Positions 13,501-25,500 of a stretch of DNA of 64,000 nt are shown one piece after another. This DNA comes from Oegoconia quadripuncta (lineage: Eukaryota > Arthropoda > Insecta > Lepidoptera > Autostichidae): assembly GCA_949316235.1 (NCBI GenBank), contig OX438749.1, positions 14,154,914 through 14,218,913 of the forward strand. Direction: 5' to 3'. The notes below the pieces were generated by a model. It ran no database searches, was not told where the DNA came from, and saw nothing but the letters and a program-made list of their open reading frames with translations. Position numbers and translations under genes: made by a program. How positions within the stretch are numbered: position 1 is the stretch's first letter; each line of letters begins with the position of its first letter.

Positions 13501-16500
13501 TAAAATTAGTGGGGTCTGATGTACTACCAGCTTTGAATAATGGAATTACTTTACTTTGTTTCATCAAGTCAGGAAATACACCACTGTCTACACATTTATT
13601 AAAGATGCAAGCTAAGTGTGGTGCAATGCAATCAATGATGGAATTAACTATTTTAACAGAAAGACTATAGAGATCAGTGTTTTTTTTCATTTCCAGTGAT
13701 TTATACGCTTTCATGATGTCATTTGGACTAACATGTCTAAATATTTTCAGTTGCACATTCGGGACATCGCTATTCATTCTGAGTAAAGATTCGGCTACGG
13801 TGGGAGATGACTTAAGTGATTTCGTGGTTGATTGGAATATCTGTGAAAAACTTTTCAAATGCCTCTGCAACCTCCAAGTCTGTATTAAGGATGCAATCGT
13901 TAATTTTTAGCTCCATATTTGAATCGCGAGCCTTAACTTTTCCAGTTTCGCTGTTTATAACTGTCCATGTGGTTTTCACAATGTTTGTACTATTTTTAAT
14001 TTTGGATTTTATAAAATTTGTCTTTGCTAAGGTGCAAACACGTTTAAATAATTTGGAATATTTTCTTACATAATCAGCAAAAGCTGGACTAGTGTTATAT
14101 GTCCTTTCATGATAAAGATCATATAACTTCAGGCGACTTTTATGGATTCCCACAGTCGCCCAATCAGTAAATACTAAACCACTATTTATTCTTATAACTT
14201 TTTCTTTGAAAATATTTTTGCACTCTTTTTCTACCAAAGTGAATAATTAATTATATAATTCATTCGGACTCTCATACATAACATTTGTCAAGTCATACAA
14301 TTTTGCCATAACATTATATCTAAATTGCTTGAGCCGACCATCATTTACAGGAACACACATAATATTTCTTTCCAAAGACTTGCTAAGGGGTATGTTAATC
14401 GAGACTAATTGACCACAGTGGTCTGATGTTAACTTATTTATAATAGATTTATCACTCAGATCGAAGTTTGCAAAAACATTATCAATACAGGTCGATGAAG
14501 TTGGTGTTATTCGAGTTGGCACAGAGAAATTATGAACAAGATTATAACTTAAAAATATAGTTTAAAGTCTATTACTGAGACTGCTCACTTCTAATAAATT
14601 TACATTAAAATCGCCACAAACTACAATAAATTTATTATTGTTACTAATTTTACCTAATGCTTCGTCCATAATTTCCTCGAATAAGTCATAAGATGAACTG
14701 GGGGGTCTGTATACGCTCATTACAATAAGCCGCTCAAGCTCTACACAGGCCAACTCAGTAGTTCGCTCAACAGAGAGATTCACTATATCCGAGCGTTCCC
14801 GGTGTTTTAATTTATTATTGGTAATAATTAAGGAACCGCCCCGTACCGCTTTATCCCTACTGAACGAACTTGAAACCTGATGATTTTTAAAGCTAAACAT
14901 GAACTGACCCTGTTTTAACCAATGTTCTGTAATACATAATATATCAATATTGTGACAGTTCATGAATAGCTCAATCTCCAGCTCTTTGCCCAAAATGCCC
15001 TGAATATTTTGATGTACTAGGTTTAATTTGTTACTCTTACATTTAGATGAGGGCTCAAATTTTTTACATGAAGGTTGATTTTTATTTAATTTTAACAAAT
15101 TGCCAGAGTTACCCTCTGTTGTCTTATATATTAATTTAAATAACTTGGAATCGATTCCAAGGATTGTTCAATGTCAGTTGACTGCTCAATAGAAACAGTT
15201 GTCGTGTTTGCCAAGGATTTGGCAGAATTAATTATATAATATGATAGCAACTCAGCTATTTGTCGCTTAAAATATCTAGACAGATAGTAATTATCTTTAG
15301 TCAAAGTATAACAGTTCTTAATAAATTTATTTGTATCTATTATATGAAATTTATTGTCATGACATGACATGTTATGCAATAGCATATTTAAATTATGTCT
15401 AGTAATATTTTCATTCTCTGTCAGACTTTGGCTGAAAGGCAGCGCAAATAAAATAATTTTGTCAACATTGGTCAAAATGTTCAATTTTGAAAATAATTGA
15501 ACAATCTTTTTCCTGCTGGCATTTCCCCTTCTACCGATGAAAACAACAAGAGTTGTGTTTTTTTTAAAATTGTAAGATAGTATTTTTTCTAAAATGTCAA
15601 TATAGGTGGCTCCGGGCAGACAATAATTAATTATTGCCTGACCCAGATTACGGGTAAGTTGTAAACCCATACTCTTACCAATTTCATCACTGAACATCAC
15701 TATATCATGCACATCATTAGAGACCGACGACTGCGAGAAGGAACCAGAGTGAGCAGCAACACAGGGCGCTTGCAGCATTGGCAAGGATGGGGTGATTTCA
15801 TGCACAGGTGGCATGGATGAGACACAATGCAATGAGGCTTGGTCACAATTACACTGGTAATTGTTGGTCAATGATTCAAACCTTTCAGTATTGAACTTTG
15901 ATAATTGTAAAAGCTCATCCATTCCCGCCGTGAGCTCCCCTAACTCCTTGCAGGATGTGTCATATTTTAAAGTAATTTGTTCAAGAGAATTCTGCAAGAT
16001 AAGGATCTCCTCCTGCAAGTTCCGTGTGTCACACTCATAAGTTTTTCTATTATTATCCAAGTTCTCATTACATAAACAAATCTGTTTTATGAGGTCACAC
16101 CGCTCTTTTTGTAATTTAATATATTTCGGAAATACAGTGTTTCTTTTTAAAAGTTTAGTAGTACGCCTAATAAATTTATTTATTTTTACATATTTTTTTA
16201 TTTTATTCTTACTAAGAACAATGTTCTCTGATGTTTCTTTTATATAATCTTGCTACAACGTATGCTGAGATGGAGTCCATTTCTGACATGCACTCACCAT
16301 ATTTCAAATAACGTATTTTGTAGTATTTTTTTTTTTTTTTTTTTTTTTAATTAGAATGGGATCGCTCTTGACCTTAATCTGGACTAATGTCGAGATAAGG
16401 TCTACGATGGAACGAGCTTTCCCAGAAGATGCCTATTTAACCTGACTTTAAAGAGCTGCGGGTTATATGCGATTGGAAACACAGACGGAGGTAATGCGTT

Positions 16501-19500
16501 CCACTCCTTAGCCGTGCGCATGAGAAACGAAGACCTAAAACGCTTGGTCCTTATAAATGGCACGTCAACTAAGTGCGGGTGATATCCTGCGGTACGTCTT
16601 GAATTTCGATGTAAGAACGGGGATGGCGGGATCAACTCATGCAGTACTTCAGCACACTCTCCGAAATATATCCGATAGAAGATTGAAAGGCATGCGACTT
16701 TCCGTCGGTGTTCAAGGCTGTGTAGATGGGAATCTACCAACTCTTTGTTGCCTATCAAACGCTTGGCTCTGCGTTCCACAGAATCTAAAGCGGCAAGCTG
16801 ATACTTAGCAGATCCATCCCACAGGTGGCAGCAATACTCCATACCGGATCGGACTTGCGCTTTGTATAAGGTAAGAAGCTGTCCAGGTGTGAAGTATCGC
16901 TTGACCTTGTTGAGAATGCCTAGCTTTTTGGCCGCAGTTTGGGCTGTAGATTCAATGGATGTGCCGAAGTTTAGGGTGGATGACAACTTCATGCCAAGTA
17001 GCTCCAAGTGATCGGAGACAGGAACGGTTATATTTCGGAAAGTCGGAGTCAAGTTGGGTGGACTCCGTTTGGTGGAGAAGAGACATGCCTGTGTTTTGGG
17101 AGCGTTGAATCCGACCAGATTGTCATCTCCCCACTTAGAGACAAGACTTAAGGTCAGGTTCATCCGCTCCAACATGGCCTCTCTCAAGGAACTGATTGTC
17201 CCGTCGGTTCCTTGGCTAGATATATATCTCTCTGTGACCGTACTGTCATCTGCATAACCTACAATACCGGGCCGAAGCAGGTCATTAATGTGGAGCAGGA
17301 AAAGGGTCGCAGAGAGAACAGATCCCTGAGGAACTCCGGCATTAATAGCCATGAGGTCAGAGGAGCAGCCGTCAATGACTACCCTGATTGACCGTCCGCT
17401 CAGGAAATCAGATATCCAGTTGCAGAACCGAACGGGGATGCCATATGCTGAAAGCTTGTTGAGCAAGCTTGCATGCCAGACCCTGTCAAAAGCCTTTGAG
17501 ATGTCCAAAGAGACAGCAAATGCCTCTCCACACTTCTCAATGGCCTCGCCCCAGCAATGTGTCAGATACACTAGGAGGTCGCCAGTCGATCGCCTTTGGC
17601 GAAAGCCAAATTGTAGATCGCTCAGCAGATCATTGCTCTCTAGGTACCTCAACAACTTGCTGTTAAGCACTTTCTCCATGACCTTGCAAAGGATGGAGGT
17701 GATGGCGATAGGTCTGTAGTTGACAGGGTCGGCACGACTCCCTTTCTTAGGGATAGGCTGCACATTTGCAAGCTTCCAGATTGATGGCACAGTTCCTTGA
17801 GAAAGAGAGAGGCGAAATAGGCGAGTCAGCACAGGAGACAACTCAGGCGCACAAGTTTTAAGAACTCTCACTGGAATACCATCTGGACCACTAGCCTTAT
17901 TCACGTCTAGACTGCAGAGCGCTCTTTGTACCTCTTTACAGTGGATTGTGATCTCCGACAATGAAGAGTCACATCGAGGTAATGATGGTGGTTGATTAGA
18001 GCCTGTATCTAGACGGGAATTGCTCGCAAAGAGAGAGGCAAATACGTTTGCCTTCTCTACTGCGGAGAAAGCCAATGAACCATCCGGTTTCTGGAGAGGA
18101 GGTAGCGAAGAGCGGCAGAAGTTAGTTTCGACCGATTTCGACAAGGACCAAAACTGCTTACTACCAGGAGGGTAGGATGCTAATTTGGCCCCAATACGGC
18201 CGACATGGTCGAAACGTGCCTTGCGTAAGACCCGCTTGCAGATTTTGGCGGCAGAGTTAAAGGCTCTCTTCTTCGCCCGTACTTTCCGTGGTCTGTCTTT
18301 GCGGTCACGAGATTTAACCCAAGCTTGGTAGGCTGCGACTTTGAAAGCCTCAGCGCGGATGCAATCTGCATTGTACCAAGGTCGGGCTTTGAATCCGAGT
18401 GGGATATCCGAGAATGGAATGAAATATTCCATTCCCTGTCGGATTGTATCCGTAACCGCATCAGCACAGGACGACGGGTCGCTAGAAGAGAAGCATGTCT
18501 GCCGCCAGGGGAAGGACGCAAAAAAATGACGCATCTCATCCCAATCCGCAGATTCGTATCTCCACATTCTCCTCGTTCCCTTCTGACTGTTGTCTGGAGG
18601 AAGACATAGTGAATTTTCTTGTTTTTTATTAATATTGTTGTTGCTATAGTGTGGTGTGAAATAAATATACCTATATTGGATCAGTCTATACTGGACACAG
18701 ATTACCCCCAATAGATTCCGCATGATGGACAATTTCAACTTGCATGAAGTGACCATTTTAGGCGGTAGGTGCCGGTTGCGGGAGACGAAACAAATGCGAC
18801 GTGATTGGCTATGTCAAGGTTACACTACTCCGTAGTGATGTGACTGTGTAATAAAAAATGTCGATATTTTTTTACACGATTAAGTATATTATAAAAGGAT
18901 AGCGATTTGGGGTCGAATTCACACTGAGCGCTATTTCGTGCGTCAATGTTTTAAAATTATAGAATCTATTCACATAGGCGTAGAGTCTAAAAGATCGAGT
19001 GTCACAGAGGACGGTGCGAAATGAGACCGAGCGTCGACTCGCAAATTCGTACATTCGTGCGAATTCATTCTTTGGGATAATTCAGGGAGACGCGGGGCAA
19101 ATAAAACAAATGCTATACTATGAGAGGGTTCATATCGCACGTAGCGAGCGACCAGCTCATGAACGCTCACATATAATAGCATTAGGTTTAATTTGACTGG
19201 GCGACGCGTGGCTCCACGCGTTGTGCATTGCCCCGTTTCCCTGAACGAGCCTTAAGGCCACAAACTGGACAACCGACAGCAGGTAGGGAAGCGATAGTGG
19301 CAGCGATGACGAGGAAGTCGGCGCCCGCGATTTGATCGAATGCTTTTTATATGTAACTATTCTCGATGGTGGCGATGACAGTTGCGCGATCTACCCACTC
19401 GTCGAGAACAATAAACCTAGCATTAGACCGCCACCGCCGCCGTTTGCTGTCAGTTGTCGTTCAGTTTGTGGCCTAATAATTAATTAAACATTTTGATGGG

Positions 19501-22500
19501 GGGACGCCAGCGACTTGATCTTTGAGGTCACTTTTCGTGTTCATGTATTAATCGTACGATTTTATTTTCACCACGTTCGATTAAGTACGTGAACACCCAA
19601 AACAAAATTGGCGTAAAAAAATCATACAATTAATACATGAACACGAAAAGTGACCTCAAAGATCAAATCGCTGGCGTGTCGAGGTCTATTAACGGAGACA
19701 ATTCTGGGAACAGCATCATGTTGCTGACACAATTGACAATGCAATAACATTGTCATCGCTTTCTATTATTACATTCTATTCTACAGCCTGTTTCCTAGGT
19801 CCCCCTAATGCCGAAAGGGGATGATTCTACCCATCAATATGAACAACTTTTACTATGGGACCAACTTCGAATTCGCGAAAAAAAATCTACTGTTCCATAG
19901 AAAAAGTTCATACCTACTCGACAAAAATGTATGCAACAGCTAATTTTTTTTTCGCGAATTCGATGGTCCCGTAGTAAAAGTTGTTCATATTGATGGGTAG
20001 AATCATCCCCTTTCGGCATTAGGGGATATGAAACAGGCTGTATATGTACCTATATACCAAGTTCTAACTCAATCGAATACCAGGAAATGTATCAAATGTA
20101 ACTTGTATGATTTTATATAACACAGACAGACAACACCGGGATAGGTGAATGAAACTAAATAAAAGCTTGAAATACTTTCGATCGACCACTTTCATCCTAG
20201 CCTTAATTTATTTTACAAGTAGAATATCGATAGCGATCAGACCCATCCGACTTACTACACTAGCGTTACACGCGCCAATGACAAAAAGAGATGAACATAG
20301 TAATTATAGTAATGAGAGAAAGGGATCATTCAAGAAAGACATCAACGCGAGCTAAAATTTTTCATCTGCAACCGTTTTATGTCCATTATAACTCGATCTC
20401 CGCGAAATATAAAATAAATAATAATTTTACTTACCGATGGAAAGTAATGTTATCCTTCTTGAAGCTGGACGTCCTCGAGTTCTTTCCACACCATTTTACG
20501 ACACAGGTTGACATTTTTCAGTAATTCAAAGCTCAAAAAATACGTAAGAAAGTTATTTAAAATTACGTGCACACAGATCCCATACTTGGTCGGTACTGAA
20601 GTGGCTTAATCAAGTAATTATTTACATCAGTGCAAAATCATAGATGAGTGGCGTGCGCCGTAGGCCCTGTATGCGGTATCTATTGGGGGTAATCTGTGAT
20701 ACTGGATGAGTTTTTTACCGTAATAGAAGGTATTGACATAGGTAGTTTAATTTTTTTTTCTTAAAGACCATAAAATATAACAAAACGTTGTGGCATTTCA
20801 CCATCGCTTATGTAGGCTACATAACACACACACTTGCATGCACATAACAATACAAAAAAAATGTATTTATGTAGTATATCGACCATCTGGTATCCACAAC
20901 ACAAACCTATAGTTGCTTACTGTGGAACCTGATGGCGCTGTGTGTATGTCTCAGGATATTTATTTATAACTAGCAGCTGCCCGCGACTTCGTCCGCGTAG
21001 ACTACATGAATCAACACTTTATTACTTTCCCACGGGAATACATTCGGCAGAAAAATTACCATGTAGAGTTTATCTCAAACAGGAAAAGACCCTGGGCAGA
21101 TAACAGGTATGTGGACCATGTTGGTGTTTTGCCAGGTAAATCGCAACTATTGAGGGTTGATTCAATAGAATCTAATTGCTCTAAATCCTCTATATCCGAA
21201 TCCGCCCCGAAGAGGTCCGGCGACTTAGGGCACGGCGGCGGCGGCGGTGGTCGTTGCGAGTGGCACACTTTCTGGAGTTTTGCGCTGTGGGACAGCATTT
21301 TGGCTCGTTTAAGCCGCTTGGCCCGCGCCGTCTCCACCCCGCAGATCTCACAGAAGCTCCACTCGGGATCAATCGTCGCCTCGCAATTCTGACACCGTCC
21401 TCCCCTTCGGGGCCAGTTTGCGCTGCAATATGGGCAAGTAGCTGAAAATAATTACAAACAGTTAATATTTGTTATTTAATAAATAAAAAAATATGTTTGG
21501 ATACAATACACATCGCCATCTAGTTCCCACGTTAGCAACTTAATGCTTGTGTTGTGGTACCAAATGGTTGATATACTACACATACCTATTTTTTTTTGTC
21601 AATATATACATGTTATAAAATTAAATAACAGAAACATCCATGACTCGTATACATAATGAAAAACATCCTCTTGCGGGATTCGAACCAGCAACCGTTTCTT
21701 TCGTAGGCAGGTTCACTACCAACTACGCCAATCGGCCGTCTTATACTTTAAACTATATATTTTTAGTTACGTATATTATGTATATATTTAGATAAGCCTT
21801 GATATAACTTACAATTCACTCTAATGGTGTATTTGCCACAATAAGGACAATATTTTCCTTTTTTGTTGATAAAATATGTATTATCTGTCTGCAAAAGAAG
21901 ATTTAGTAATGTATTAATTATTTCATTTTATCTAATGAGTAATTGAGCAACAAAAACAGACAAAAATAATAACAACAACATTAAGTAGATATTCATATTA
22001 TATAAAGACATGTAGATATTTACGATTTTTTGCATTTTAGATAAAACAGAACCTCGAATCCTTTTCTTTTTTTTTTTTTTTTTTTTCGCGGGGAAATGCT
22101 TTACGCGTACCGCTCGCCTGGGGGACGGCGAGACGGTTATGTGGGACTCCCCTCCCTAACGGGAGGGATACCCACTAAAACCCCACGGCGACCTTCTTCG
22201 GCAGTATGGAAGACCTGGGAACGCGTAGGCGGCTCCAGGTCCCCCCCCGCCTCGCCCCCCCTCACAAGGGGAGGCCCATTCCCGGAGGGCGTCTAGCGCA
22301 CCCTCCGTAGGGGGCGCTGTCGTGCCTCACACCGCGATCAGCAGCGGTATGAGGCGCGACAGGGCCCGATGCGACGACACCCCCCCGGTCGCTCCGGGGG
22401 GTGTCATCCTCTCCCGGGCCGCGTCCGACGACTACATCGCCCCGAGATGTAGCCGCCCGCGACCCTCGGGCGACGTGTAGACGTGTAGAACCTTGAATCC

Positions 22501-25500
22501 TACTAATCACAGGCAGAAATGTTTCGATGACTACTCCCTCCCGCTTCCCGCCGCGCACGCAGCATCACTGCTGCACCGGCCGCGGGCGGCGCTCGCCTAG
22601 GTTCCGATTGTCGACGGTCGATATGATATCGTATACATATATTCCAAAAAACCTAAATAACGACACCAATGATGATTTTGTTTAGCTCGCCTAGGTTCCG
22701 ATTGACGACGATCGATATGATATCGTATGTATTCCAAAAAACCTAAATAACGACACCAATGTCGATTTTGTTTAACATTTACCCTGTCTCATCCCCTTTG
22801 ACTTCGACTTGGACTACGACTTCGACTTCGACTACGACGACTTCGACTTCGAGTACGACTTCGCCTTTTGCTTTGAGTCGAAAATACTCGAAATGTCCAA
22901 GATATACTGTTTTTTCATACAAACTTCGCACCCCTGTTTCACCCCTTTGACTATGACTATGACTTTGACTATGACTTCGACTATGACATTGACTACGACT
23001 TTGACTTTGACTTTGACTTTGACTATGACTTTGACTATGACTTTGACTTTGACTTTGACTATGACTTTGACTATGACTTTGACTATGACTTTGACTATGA
23101 CTATGACTTTGACTTTGACTTTGACTTTGACTTTGACTATGACTTTGACTTTGACTTTGACTATGACTTTGACTATGACTTTGATTTTGACTATGACTTT
23201 GACTATGACTTTGACTATGACTTTGACTATGACTTTGACTTTGACTATGACTATGACTTTGACTTTGACTTTGACTATGAATTTTACTTTTCGACTTTGA
23301 GTCTTCGACTTTGAGTCTTCGACTTTGAGTCTTCGACTTTGAGCCTTCGACTTTGAGCCTTCGTCTTTGAGCCTTCGATTTTGAGCCTTCGACTTTGAGT
23401 CTTCGACTTTGAGTCTTCGACTTTTAGCCTTCGACTTTGAGCCTTCGACTTTCAGCCTTCGACTTTGAGCCTTCGAATTTGAGCCTTCGTCTTTGAGTCT
23501 TCGACTTTGAGCTTTCGACTTTGAGCCTTCGACTTTGAGCCTTCGACTTTGAGCCTTCGACTTTTAGCCTTCGACTTTGAGCCTTCGACTTTCAGCCTTC
23601 GACTTTGAGCCTTCGAATTTGAGCCTTCGTCTTTGAGTCTTCGACTTTGAGCTTTCGACTTTGAGCCTTCGACTTTGAGCCTTCGACTTTGAGCCTTCGA
23701 CTTTGAGCCTTCGAATTTGAGCCTTCGTCTTTGAGCCTTCGACTTTGAGTCTTCGACTTTGAGCTTTCGACTTTGAGCCTTCGACTTTGAGCCTTCGAAT
23801 TTGAGCCTTCGACTTTGAGCTTTCGACTTTGAATTTCGAATTTGAATCTTCGACATTGACTCTTCGACTTCGACACCAATTTGAATTTGTGATTTCAACC
23901 CTTACCACTATCGCAACCCGTAAGGGGTTAACTTCAAAATAAATGTCATTTTCGCAATCAACGTCCCAAAAAACCCAAATAACGAGACCAATATAGACTT
24001 TTTTGGTATCATCCCCCACCCCTATCTCACCCCTACAGGGTTGGCTCAAAATAAATGTCATTTTCATAATCAACATCCCAAAAAACCTAAATAACGACAC
24101 CAATATTGATTTTATGGTTTCAACCCCCATTTCACACCCCAGGGGGCTGTTTTTCGAAAAATCTCAACTCACCCTTATCTCATTCTCTAACCCTAAGGGG
24201 TTAGCTTCAAAACAAATGGCATTTTCGTAATCAACGTCCCAAAAAACCTAAATGATGACATTTTTTTTTTTTTTTAACCAGGAGAAACGCTCATGCTTAT
24301 CCGCCCTCCTCGGGGGAGGGCAGAAGGTGCCGGCCTACCGACTAAAAACTCCTGGGTGTTCCCTCGCGCGCGCCGTTGACGGCGTGGCCACGGGTACCAT
24401 CTGGTATTCGTCCGCAGCCACGCCAGCGCGGTGCCCGCCGCCAGGGCAAAAGCGGCGGCAGGCCCACCTCTGGGCTGGAGCAGGGAGGAATCGCCTGGTC
24501 CAGCCACCTCTAGAAGGCGCGCGGAAAACACCGCGCGCTCCTTCTCGCGGGGCCTATGTGTGGGCGGTGATCCCCCCGGATCGCCACCCACGGCCCCGCA
24601 GGGTAGGGGGGGCAGAGGATCGCCTATCAGTAAAGATAAGCTCTCCTCCGTGCCCCCCGTGCGGCTGCATTTCCCCTCGCTCCGCGAGGCCTCTGCGAGT
24701 GACCGACCTCGCAGAGGTTTCCACGCCTCGCAGAGAGAGAGGACCGCTTTCCACGGCCCCTCCTTGGCGTCCGCAGCTCAAACCTGGCTGCGGGCGGCAA
24801 AGAGTGGCCGTCCCGCACGGCTACGACCTCTCAACAGAGAGGTCGTCCCCTACCATAGCGGCCTGCAACAGCGGGAGGCCCGTAGAGGCAGCTGGCTGAC
24901 ACCGCCCCTCCGACCCGCCCGCCGTCTAACCCCCACCCCCCCGAACAGAGGGGTCGACCTCTCGTCGACGGCCGCAGCCTTAGCTGCAGTCGTCAAGGAG
25001 AGATCGCCCACGTGCTGCAGACGATTTCACGGCGCCCCCTGCCCAGATGGGCATTCCTCAGGGAGCGCCGCTTCCTCGCCGCAGCCCGCTGTGGTGGAAT
25101 TCGCCCTCCACCATCCCTCGTCGTTCCACTCCCGAAAACGAATTTTCGGGAGTGGGACGACGAGGGCATTTCGGCGCCGAGGCGGGCCTCGGAGCCGAAA
25201 CTTGGGCTGGTTTTTTATAGAGGTTTTCCTTCCTCGCGGTCCGGGCGGTTAAGCCAAGACCCTCGGTCCCGGACTGCAGCTGAAAGCCGCGGTCCCGGAT
25301 TACGAGCCCGGCGGTGGCAAGGGGTAGGAGGTTCCCCCTAACCTCCTCCCCAGGCCTGCTCGGCGGCAGTGCGAGTGCACACCGAGCCCACCCTTACTCC
25401 CCCGCTAGGAGGGGAGCGTCTCCTGCTCCATCCGCAGTGCCCTCTGCTAAACCAGAGGGACACGCGGAGGAGCCCACCCCGTCAGACTATTAGCCATCGG

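Larger units (their letters stand above)
11946..16326 (-). mobile_element. CR1/Jockey-type LINE, element 1 (near full length, inactive)
   Basis: On the minus strand the element has ORF1 (about 16260-15131), then ORF2 with an endonuclease and reverse transcriptase (15098-12193), a 3' UTR and a terminal array of TTTTGA units (11946-11968). Simple-repeat tails rather than poly(A) are typical of CR1-like LINEs. The 5' end meets the poly(A) end of element 2. Two stops and two frameshifts in ORF2 show it is dead. A decayed relative lies at 48484-49640. Confidence 0.75.
18697..20697. repeat. 27-bp inverted repeats flanking a MITE cluster
   Basis: ACAGATTACCCCCAATAGAT plus seven more bases (18697-18723) is the reverse complement of 20671-20697 with one mismatch. 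Between them lie four separate foldback elements. It is unclear whether the pair are the ends of one larger transposon or two copies of a small repeat. Confidence 0.5.
20970..21890 (-). mobile_element. Possible Helitron-like element carrying two zinc-ribbon exons
   Basis: On the minus strand the segment ends with GCGGACGAAGTCGCGGGC, which can fold into a short GC hairpin, then CTGCTAG followed by T. Helitrons characteristically end in a small hairpin plus CTRR and insert before a T. A similar terminus is at 33795-33814. The 5' limit is not identified. Upstream of the end lie two exon-like coding segments (21056-21441 and 21813-21888). The mobile-element identity is an inference. Confidence 0.4.

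Noticed and set aside
18610..18756. N-terminal 45 codons of the LINE element 2 frame
   Set aside because: AT-rich sequence unlike the element; probably flanking DNA that happens to be open.
21670..21741. tRNA gene on the minus strand
   Set aside because: A-box and B-box are present but the cloverleaf and acceptor stem do not close, and SINE body follows; it is a SINE head.
22809..23300. 163-codon Thr/Met/Leu frame
   Set aside because: It is a direct translation of the hexamer microsatellite.
23286..23860. CRISPR-like regularly spaced repeats
   Set aside because: There are no unique spacers between repeats, and the genome is eukaryotic.
23452..24130. Three basic repeat proteins on the minus strand
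   Set aside because: All three are frames of one 14-bp minisatellite; no promoter, splice or start evidence.
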